Assembly (NCBI GenBank): GCA_012845835.1
Contig: JABAKD010000004.1
Location: 9,924,732 to 9,988,731, forward strand
DNA from: Undaria pinnatifida
Taxonomy: Eukaryota > Sar > Phaeophyceae > Laminariales > Alariaceae
DNA: 64,000 nucleotides
Reading direction: 5' to 3'
The first letter of the stretch is position 1. Each line of letters begins with the position of its first letter. A program made the position numbers and the translations under genes. Of the stretch, positions 1-10,500 are shown piece after piece. The notes below the pieces were generated by a model, which made no database searches, was not told where the DNA came from, and saw only the letters and a list, made by a program, of their open reading frames with translations.

Positions 1-104
1 CAACGGAGTGAAACGCACGCACATGGAAGCGAAGATGTTGGAGTGTTCCAGAACTGCATGTACGACGCAAGATAACACATTCAATGGGAGGTATTTGAGA
101 GCCA
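1..104. other. Left edge, no feature seen
   Basis: I see no gene here. It should be part of the last intron or 3' flank of the minus-strand SLC4-like gene, because the exons encoding the end of that protein are not found to the right of this point. Confidence 0.4.
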
Positions 105-835
105 ATTTTCTTCAATTTGAGGAGGGCAAAACACAACGAAAACGGCGGCTTAGGAAGGTCTCGCCCAAATATGCCTGACGTTTTCCAATTTGACGAGGGC
201 GAAACACAACGAAAACGGTAGTTTTGGGGAAGTCTCGTTCAAATATTACCGATATCTTCCAAAATCAGGAGGGCAAAACAACAACAAAAATGGAGCTTTG
301 GGAAGGTCTAGCCCAAATATTCCCGATTTTCTCCTATTTGAGGATGGCAAATGACAACGAAAACGGCACCTTTGGGAAGGTCTCGTTCAAATATTGCCGA
401 TTTCTCCAAAACCAGGAGCGCAAACACAACGAAAATAGCGGCTTTGGGAAGGTCTCGTCCGTATAATTCCGACATTTTCCAAAACCAGGAGCGCAGACAC
501 GACGAAAAAGATGGATTTGGGAAGGTCTTGTCCAACCATTTTCGAACCTCTCCATAACCAGGAGGGCAAGTACAACGGAAATAGTCGTTTTCGGAAGGCC
601 GAGTCCAAATATTTCGAATCTCTCCAAATGCAGGAGGGGAAACACAATAAAAATGGCGGCTTTGGGCCAGTCTTGTCCAAATATTCCCGATATTCTCCCA
701 AACCAGGAGCGCAAATACAACGAAAATGATGGCTTGGGGCAGGTCTCGTACAAACATTTCCGCTCTTCTCCAAAACCAGGACAGCAAACAAACACGAAAA
801 AAAAAAACTTTGGGAAGCCTCCGTGCCAACTTTTC
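105..835. repeat. 73-bp minisatellite, about ten units
   Basis: About ten imperfect head-to-tail units. The shared block (GGAAGGTCTCG followed by CCAAATATT) recurs near 155, 227, 300, 372, 447, 520, 592, 665, 737 and 812, a period close to 73 bp. Each unit also holds an ACACAACGAAAA block and a CCAGGAGGGCAAA block. Since 73 is not a multiple of three, a translated repeat would change frame every unit; the long open frames on the minus strand are a by-product of the repeat and I do not read them as coding. Confidence 0.9.
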
Positions 836-1394
836 AAGGATGCGAGCCACTCGGCGTTTGTGCTCTCCCCGTTCTCAAGAAGATCAGCCTTAAAATTTCG
901 TTCGAGGGGGTGGGCTAGTGTGTTAACCTGCTTGCTATACGGTATGCCTGTTGGCCATACGAATGGGGAGGGAGCGGAAACGCGTCGCCGTTTTTTAGGC
1001 AACTTCCGACAAATTTAGGCATCCTTGGTACGGTAGAGGGGTGAAGGGAGCTGATGCGTCGCCTTTTTTTCATGCTGCTTCCGCCAATTTCCGACACCCC
1101 CACCCTGACATGGTACGGCATAAGGGGTAGCACACACCATTTTTCTGGGGGGCCTCGGTTGATCACCTCTATACCTCGACCAACCAACCACCCACTTCGA
1201 AAAATACGATATCGTACAGTACACACAATCCCATGGGCTATACGGTATCCAACAAATGCTTTTGGAAGGTACGCATCAGATTTAAACAACTTGGATGCCT
1301 CCTCAGCTAGGCTCAGTCAGTGAGAAAACAAAACAGCCGAAGAGTGCAACCCCTATCCCTACCAGCACGGTTCTGCTGTAGCACTTGTCGTTAC
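836..1394. other. Non-coding stretch, probable SLC4 intron
   Basis: No exon with homology is visible. It lies downstream of SLC4 exon 11 on the minus strand and is most simply the next intron, whose far exon is beyond the left edge. Confidence 0.5.
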
Positions 1395-1520
1395 CTGGAC
1401 CGCGGTGTACTTGGAGGCTGTCTTGAAGCCGACCTTCTTGATGTCGGAGTCGTTGGGCAGCAGCTGCTGGTCGAAAAGCGTCTCTTTTACTCGGATCAAG
1501 AAGCCGTTACCGCTCATCAC
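1395..1520 (-). CDS. SLC4-like exon 11: loop before TM13
   Basis: Forty-two codons, phase 0/0: VMSGNGFLIRVKETLFDQQL, then LPNDSDIKKVGFKTASKYTA, VQ. With exon 10 it reads YLGRKVMSGNGF, the family's LYMGxxSLxGxQF segment, followed by the V(P/G)FKT...(F/Y)T..Q motif. Acceptor GTGAACAG, donor TCCAG/GTAACG. TM13-TM14 and the C-terminus should lie left of base 1. Confidence 0.9.
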
Positions 1521-4500
1521 CTGTTCACGTATCACATTATACGCGTTTTTGGGATTAGTACAAGTATATGGGGTGTCGAATCCAAGACTCCCACATATCG
1601 AGGTATCGAACTTCGATATACCTTATTCAAAATTTCAGTAGATTGAAACATCCGAATTTTGATATATGGCGGTCGAAAAGCGTCTCCTTGGATCGGGCCA
1701 AGAAGTCATCACCGCTCATCACCTGTTCACATATCGTACACGTTTTTGCATTATTATTTGGGGCATTGTATCGAAAACTCCGATATAGTGACGTATCGAA
1801 CTTCGATAAATCGTGCTCAACAACTCAATAAACTGAAACATCAAACTTTGATATATGGCGGTCGAAACGCGTCTGCTTTATTCGGACCAAGCGGCCATTG
1901 CCGCTCATCACCTGCTCACGTACAGTTCGCTTGTTCATTAGTGTTAACTATAGTGTTGGGTATCGTATTGAAACATTCGTAATATCAATATCGAAGTCAC
2001 CCATCTTCTCCAGTTAAAAGAGATGTCCGAAGCCACAGTCATGGGACTTTCCCGAGCCTAAGCAGCAGAGCCCCCCATTCCCACAGGGGACGGATCAACC
2101 GCACCCCCCTCACACACAAGACACCTGAAACATAACTCCGAGACTGGGGATGGATCAACCACATTCCCTCCCCACACAAAGCAAACGCCTCGAAACATAA
2201 CAACAAAAGGTCATTTTCTGCAGGTACAACAAGATGCCCGACACCATAGCCATGGGAATTTTCCCGAGCAAGAGCCCGAGAGTACCCCCACACCCAATTC
2301 CCAAATGGGATAGATAAACCGCACCACCCTCACAAACACAAAAAACTTGATAACACACGTTCCAGACAGGGGATGGATCAACCACATCCCCTCCAAAACA
2401 CCAAACACGCCCCAATCACGAAAAATTATTCGCATTTGTCCCCAGGCATAAATCCGTGCTAGACACCACAGACATGAGAATCTCCGCCCCGTCATCCCTA
2501 CAGGGGGGGGAACAACGCCCACCCCAACAAAAAAACGCCCTAAAAAAACGCCTGACAAAAAACAAACCCACCTTCCTGCCGAGGTACAAGAATATGCCCG
2601 ACACCACAGCCATTGGGATTTTCCCTAGCTGGGGCAAGAGAGCTAGGCTGCCCAGCACCAAAGCGTGGACGCAAAAGCCTGTGGCTCTGGTCTCAAAAAT
2701 AGACTCTATTTCCTCAGACCTTCCCCCGGCTGCCGGAGAGTCGGTCTTGAAAGTGGCCATCTGCCTCACGTGGTTAAGGCTCTGCAACGGATGAAAAAAA
2801 AAAATGGCCGGAGCGGCGGGGGGGCGTAGGGAGGCAGAATCAAACGGGGGAGGCGGGTGGGTGGGGAGGGAGGGGGGTGGGAACCAAACCAACCGAACCG
2901 AACCGAACCGAACCGAACCGAACCGAACCGAACCGAACCGAACCGAACCGAACCGAACCGAACCGAACCGAACCCAAACCCAGCCTAACCCAACGAAAAG
3001 AAACGAAACGAAACCAGCTGAAAGCCAACTACAGTAAAACCAAACCAAATGCAATCGAACCCGGTTGAGCTGCCGCGTGCTCTCAGTAGACGGCTGGAAA
3101 TACAGCGCTTGTCGTATTCTTTGGCATCAATCACACGTCCTGCAAGGGACAACAGCGTGTTATCCCACGTAAAACGACACATTCCCGCCGCGCACGCGCC
3201 TGCACCGTAACCGAAAGCTTCCTTATTTCCTTACGTAATTTCCACAAAAAGCCACCCCATACAACGGAAAGCCAAACAAATCCCTTCATAAAGAGACGGT
3301 TCCACCACCCACTTCCTTACATACCTCCCAAATAACGACATCCCATAAAAGAACATCCCATCAAGGGTCGTTCCTAACAAACGCAAAAATGTCAGGATTC
3401 TTGTCAGGATTCCTGACATTTTGAAATTATGAAATGTCACGCTTTCAAAAGAAGAAACACGTTTTTTTGGTCAGGAATCCTGACACCAATATTTATGGAA
3501 AATGTCAAAATGATTCAAAGCCCGGATTCCTGACAAATATCACGACTCGTGAAAATGTCACGTTTTTTTTGCAGGATTCCAAACATTTTTTGTATCCGTT
3601 AGGAACGGCCCTAAATCCTGTCATTCAAGGTCCGTCCCGCCGCGCACGCACTTGCACCGTTGCCGTGCATTTCCTTACGAACGTCCCACAAAACGCCATC
3701 CCACACGACGGGAAAACCTCACAAGTCCCTTCTAAACGACGCGGTCCCGCCGCTTCTTCCTTACGTACGTCCCACAAAAACGCCACCCAACATATCGGAA
3801 TACCGTCATAAATCCCTTCTAAACGACACGATGCGTCCACCTGCATCGTAGCCGCGCACTGCCTGACGTACGTCCCACAAAACGCCATCCCATATAAAGG
3901 AAAACCTAACAAATCCCTTCAGTAAACGACAGTCCCGCCGCGCGTGCTCCTGCGCCGTAGAGCTATGCCGCGGAATATGGATACATGCACATTATATTCC
4001 CTTCCATACGGCACTGTCCCGCTGAGCACATACCTGAACCGTAGCGGCACACTGCCATGGCAGCCCGACGATCGAGAGCAGCGCAGTGATCAAGCCGAGC
4101 ACCAGCATGTCCTGGTGGTACGCGGGGCCCTTGACCATCTTGTGCCGGGGGGAGTTCACCACCCTGGAAGATATGTTTTGGTCTAAGAAAAAAAGGGACT
4201 GTCGGGGAGGGAAGGGGGTTGAGAGAGACGACAGACATGCAGAAAGAAGAATAAGGGAATGTTTGGGAGAGACCCAGACATCAATCAGGGGGGGTAGATA
4301 AGAAGGGGGCATAGAAGCCCAGCATATGTTCAGTGCGTGTTGCTGTACCGTACTGTTTGTCCTGCGACACTACTCGATTCCGATCGAACGAAAACGAAAA
4401 AAAGACTTTACGTCGAAGCCTGTCGCAATGTTTTTTCATAAAAAAAGCAACTGTTGGATGACAAACGGGAAAAAAAAAAGATATTGACCGAGGGACGTCG

Positions 4501-7500
4501 TTGCGAGGCTTACCGTGAGCAGCATGGCTGGAAGAGCGCAGGCCATCCGAACCTTGGGGCCCACAGCAAACAATGGCACGAGCCATGACCGGCCTTTGCA
4601 CAGCATGAAGGACGAGGGAACCTTTTCGCAGCCGAAGACAGAAACGAAAAACACAAAACAAAAAGCAAACACACAAAACAAAAACAAAAAACATGTTGCT
4701 GTAAACACATGAAAGTATCATACGCAGCTTGCGAATACAGTGGGGGTACTCGATTCAAGAGCCGATTGGAACAACTCAGTGTGATCGCGCTTATCTCCGT
4801 GCGGCGCTGATCTCATACCTGATCTAATACCATGTGGAATTGGGTACCATGTACGGGTATAATCTAGGTGTTAGTGCAGGCGTCACAAGACGGGTCAAGC
4901 TGATTTGACCGCTCTTAACCCCTTTAGAGCGCCAAAACGCCTCCTTACACTAATTCAAGTATTTCCCCCAAAAACGGGTTTCCAGTTGAAGGGGCGTTCT
5001 ATTTTATAACGGACGCTCTTACATCGGGTACCCTACTGCATGAGGTTCGACGAATTTGTCGACATGTCACTGCAATATTCGCGTACCTTAAGTACGCACA
5101 TCGTATACGGTACATATCTAGACGCGTGCTGCGATAGAAGCAGCACTTTTTGGCTGAAACGTTTTCTGAGCGACGGGGATCATTAAGCCCAAATCGTTGG
5201 AGCTGTGAGTCGGCAGGGTTTCACAACTGAAAACTAATCGGTAGACACCGTTAGCCAACTACTTGACTTTAGTCCGTAAGTCGGCTGGCGAAACCAGCCG
5301 GTGGTCAGCCGACTTGCCAACTTGAGTCAGGAGAGCGAAGCAAGCCAAAAATCGGCCCACAACCCCGCCCCGCCGAAAAACAGACAAACGCACTCCGCAT
5401 TAAACAGCACTTCCTGCGAGTATGGAAACCCAATAAGTGCGATGGTCGGGACCTCCGGAAACCGACCAACTATTAGTCCGCCTAATAACTAGTCGGTGAC
5501 GTATGTCTTGCCGATCCACAGCTCTACCGAACGAGGTTTGGGCTGGGGTATAGAGTAGTTTATCAAGGAAAAAGCCCCACGAAAAAAAGATCCATACCGT
5601 AGCACGCGTTCTATATACTACATCATAGTATACAGATCCACAAAATGATCTACTCAAACTACACATCCACCAGGTAATACAGTGTTTTTTGGCGCGCGGA
5701 TGTACGTCTTGCGTCAGCTGTGATATTTGCGGGTACCGTTGTTAGTTTGTCTTACTTATTTTTATCCTGCGGTATTCTTCCACTTCAGAGCGACTGGAGC
5801 CTGTCCTGTGACCAGGGCTTTGGCTATGCGGGTTAATTGTGAGCAAAACCAGCACCACAATGACAACAACACCAACGCCAACACCACACCACCAACATGC
5901 CTACAATGCGACACATACACACGAAGAATACTGGTATCGCACAGTGAAGTCCGCGCATATATGTACGATATGTATCAAGTGTATACGCATGCATGACACA
6001 AAAACAGCAGAACGCCCTACAAACTCTCACGTCCAGGAAGCTGAGTAGCCCCTTGTAAGCGGGCAAAGCGCAAAAGCAGGACATGGCCACGATCACCACC
6101 AGAGGCCCGAAGTCCGACAAAAACTCGCGGAACTATTTGGGGGGGAAACGGAAACCACGAAAGGAGGCCAGGCCAGATGGGGGGCAGCACCGAGGGGGAA
6201 GGAGGGCAGGCGCGGGGGGGGTAGCGGGAGACAAACAATAAGAAAGGGGGAAGGGGGTGGGGGTAAGGGGCCAGGGTTGAAGCAAAGTGGATGGTGGTGG
6301 GCTATACATGCAGAGAGCATCGCCGCTGGTATAAACGAGGCCGCTTGGTAAATATAGGAGAGAGCAACGCACAACGAAAACACAAACAGAACAAAAAAAT
6401 ACACACAGAAATCAGAGAATCAAACTGACATTACGTTATAAATCGAATAGAAAAAAACAAAACAAAGCAAAGCAAACAAAAACTCCACACAAAAACCACA
6501 CAAATCACAATAAAAGGTTCTCCGCGCGGCTTACCCCCGGGTTGAAGAGCCTCGAGCTGAGCGCTCCGGAGGTCTTGCGGCAACCAACGTACGTGGCTAC
6601 GGCGATGTTCAGGCTCATCAGGGCCCCCGCCTGGCTGTAGCCCGCTACCGCCGGGCTGAAGTTCCTCAACAGCGACCTGACAGCCTGCAAGCGTAGGTAA
6701 GGTTCCGAGCACGCAAACAAGCATCAGAACAAAACAAGGAAAAGTACATAATTATGGCAAAGATATTTCTTGCCAGTTTTTATTTTTTATTTTGTGTTTT
6801 TGAGTACGGAGTAATGGTCCACACTAGAGTAGTACGCCACCAAGCGCTGCAAACAAATCTTTGTGGTGCGGGGTGATGATTCCAGAGTGTCAGCCTACTC
6901 GCCAAAACGTTTTCACGCGTCATTCCTGAAAATGATTGGTTAATTGCAAGTTTTTTAGACTTTCATGAGAGCCCCCCTCCCCTCCGCCTGGCTGTACCCC
7001 GCCACGGCCTGGATGAAGTTTCGAAGCAGCGTTTGGACAGCCTGCGCTTGATGGTGTATTCGGCCACGAAAAAACAGCTGCCAAAGGACGGCACAAGCAG
7101 AAACATCTTAACAGAAACATTTTTGTATTTACCCCCTTCAGAGCCCCGAAACGCCAATCTCCACTAATCCCAACTATGAAAATACGTGGAAGTGTGGTGA
7201 GCTAAAGCTCTATTTTTCCCCATCCGCCAAAGGATGAAAAAAGAAAAAAAATCCAACTGAAAATGTAGTCGTGACTATTAGTTCCGAGCGTTTATCCCCT
7301 ATAACCCTAGGGGTATATCACGCCAAAAACTCGGGGCAACTACGGTCGCTGCAGCTCTCACTGCCCTCAAAACACGCACTAATATTATCATTACCCCAAC
7401 CCGTCTCATCCCTAGCCCCAACTCAAAGACGAAACACAACGCCTGGGATGGCTCCTAAACGACCCCGTAGTCGTGATTATCAGCTCCAACTAAATGGTGA

Positions 7501-10500
7501 AACAAAAACAGGTTTCGTAGGTATGTAGAGGGGTTAAGCGCAAGACAAGAAAATAAAGAGGTCAAAATTAAGGGCCAACTTCAAACTAAGGAAAGACAGA
7601 ACAGGACCAGACCAGGGCAAAAAAAAAACCAGCATCGTACATATTTTTCAGCGAAAGACAAGACAAAAACACTATTTAACATTGACAGGCTTCCGCGCCA
7701 TTTATACTGTTGTGAGGTTAGTATTTTAGAATAGCGTTATCTCCCCATACACCTCGCGGCCAGTCCGTGTATTCCACCCCCCACACCCTATAACACCTCA
7801 GACCCGACACCTAATGTTACCTTAGACCCCACACCTAATGTTACCCCACGAAGTAGACCCATTTGACCTACCTGGTAATGCTACACTGCAAGTAACCCGA
7901 CTTGCATTAGTTTTCCTTTGTATACGAAGTATGCTGCATATCCCAATATCACATACATGCAACATAAACATATATTCTGCTACCCGCAAAAAGAATGGTC
8001 TCCCAATCGTGGATAGAGTTCTAATCGGGCTCTAAAGGGTTGTATTCGATGGTCCAAACAATCGTGTCCCTGGCTGACCTCGAAGATGCATTTGACGGGG
8101 AAGAGCGCGTCGAAAACGTCATCAGTGCACTGGGTAGCGAAATCCGATATGGTTCGAAGCCCCAAATGAAGAACAGCGACACCACCAACAACGACGTCAA
8201 ACTCACAACAGCAACATCACCAACATCAACAACAACAACCACCACAACCACAACAACGAAACAAACCCAAAATGGCGCTTTTTTGCTATTTGTACGGCGA
8301 AATAAATAACGGGTCTTAAGGAGAAGGGCATAACGAAATGGCATTTGCAAGAATGTGACCCTGAATGACCTCGTAGATGAAGTTGACGGAGAGGAGCGCA
8401 TTGAAGACGTCATCTGTGAACTGGGTAGCAAACTCGATCAGGTTCGAAGCCCCGATAACGGACAGCGTCACCAAAAACGCCGATGTCCAGAGTCCCACCC
8501 ACGCATACACGGGGAGGAACGGGAGACCTGCCACAGACGTGAAGCTGTAAGAAGTGAACCAATAGCGCGAGGCGTGGGGAGGGGCGGGGGGAGATACTTG
8601 ATATAATTAATGGGGCAGATACGCGACCGCATTGGGTCCGACGAGAGGGGGCAGGGGGGTTGGAAGGGTTGCGAGAAAAAAAACAACCATCACCGAATAT
8701 ATGGCAGACGATTGGCGTTAGGCGAAGGCAGAAACATAGGAAACGCGTCTGAGGAAGGCGAAGCGGTAAAGCTCACGGAAGCGGGGAATCTCGTACGTAA
8801 AGTTTCTTGAAAACTTTCCCCTCCCCTCCCCGCCCCTTCCGCCCCTACTCCCTCTCCTGACCCCTCCCCCCCCCCTCCGCCCGCCCGTCCTTTTTTTTTC
8901 ACAACACACAGATTCACACAGATCCATGTCCGCGGCGGGTCTCCCCTCCCCCCCAAGGCACCCCCACCTGTACAAGGACGTCATGAAGGCGAGGGTAAGG
9001 CCCGTGGGTCCGATGAACGTCATCGGCTGCCCCCCGAAAGCCGCGTACGCCATTCCGCCCACGCCGCACGAGATAACGTACTCGATGACACCCAGGGTGC
9101 CCTGCGTCACCTGGATATCCGCAAAAAAAAAAGGCGTGTTTATTACGAGGTACGGAAAAGGGGGGAAGGGGTTATACTCACTTAATGCAAAGAGCCTCGC
9201 ATTCCTACAACGCCGGGACGGAACAAGTCGAGTTTTCACCGATCAAAGCGACTCGCCGAACACCTCAAGGAGGTGCATCCCGCAAAAAAAGCCCCTGTGA
9301 GGCGGGGACTTCCGCCTCTTTTCCGCACCTTTTGCGGGGGGGGGGGGGGGGGGGGGTCAGAGGCATACAGTACGCGACACTCTGGTACCACGTAACCCTT
9401 CGACTGCCGCAAAAAAATGCCACTGTATCACTATATACCCTATAAATAGTTCCATGTATTCAAAGTGTTGTCCCAAAAAAATACAGGTGTAATTCCCATA
9501 ATGTTAAGAAACTCGTATCTCCTAGCTGGGGCCAGGTTTCAAGTTCTTGTGTAAGCTGGCTGGGTGCGCTCTCCTACAAAAGTTCCAGCAAAACAAAAAG
9601 GTATTACCCCGTACTTGGTATAATTGTTTTGTGTCAAAGCCGAGCCAAAAAATCTTGAGTTCCCAGCTTCTCAAGAGCCGTCACGCACTAGTATTTCGGG
9701 AACGACCAACCGGAGGGGAGTTGGACGGCGTGATGCCGGAAAAGGCGTTCCCAGGACCAGTGGGCAAGGTGATAGCGGCGCAAATCGACCCCCCCCCCTC
9801 TCCGCGCGCGCCTTTTTGTCCTCCGCTTTTGTCCTTGACTTCCCTATCGACTCCTTTGGAACTTGAGAGGGGGAAAGATACCAAAATACGACGTTTAAGC
9901 ATCGACCATTCGAAGCAACGTAAGCGTTTTTCTTTGGATATTGGTGACACATTTCGTATCCTAACCGCAACATGAACAGTACAACAACGAAAACAAGATG
10001 CACGACATACATAATGATCCCATTTGAATTGTTGCGCAGTGAACAGAGATGGTGGACAACATCGCACTTGCCATGTTTTTGGTCGCTGTACTCCCCGAGT
10101 CCCAAAAGGGTTCAAGCAGTCGCAAAAAATCAGCGAGCGACCGCGACCGCGCCCTCGTCGCGCGCGTGATCGTACGAACCTGAGTAGCGATACCCCCGAA
10201 TGCCACGGCTGGGAGGAGACACGCGAAGTAGAGGAACATGATCGCGGGAAGGGACTTGCGGTTCACACCATCGGTCCAATCAGACTTGTACACCTTAGAC
10301 CTGGCCGCCGGGGGTTTCACGCGAAAAGGAAACAACAGAGCGGCGCAATTGATTCAAGATGAATCCAACCAGACTTGTACACCTTCGCTCTGGAAAACGG
10401 GGAGAGTGTCGCGCGAGCTTCACGGCGAAACGGAACGGCAGAGAGGCGCAATTGATCGAAGAGGGCTCCGACTTGTTGCCGGGTGGGAACTGGACCCGAC

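Larger units (their letters stand above)
4622..6030 (-). other. SLC4 intron between exons 7 and 8
   Basis: A 1.4-kb intron. It holds a mini-element (4915-4998), a copy of a dispersed GTGCTGCGATAGAAGCAGCA motif (about 5108-5150), and the left member of a 145-170-bp dispersed repeat (5712-5880). No exon is needed here because exons 7 and 8 join in phase 0. Confidence 0.8.
6685..8369 (-). other. SLC4 intron between exons 5 and 6
   Basis: A 1.7-kb intron holding partial copies of both neighbouring exons (6966-7041 from exon 6, 8079-8164 from exon 5), a degenerate mini-element (about 7131-7190), and an (ACA)n-rich stretch at about 8195-8262. Confidence 0.75.
9111..10179 (-). other. SLC4 intron between exons 3 and 4
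   Basis: Holds a copy of dispersed repeat G (about 9180-9310) and a 21-base G run at 9336-9356. No further exon is required by phase. Confidence 0.8.

Noticed and set aside
334..1002. Long minus-strand open frame of 222 codons
   Set aside because: It follows the 73-bp minisatellite, whose unit is not a multiple of three; the peptide has no family resemblance.
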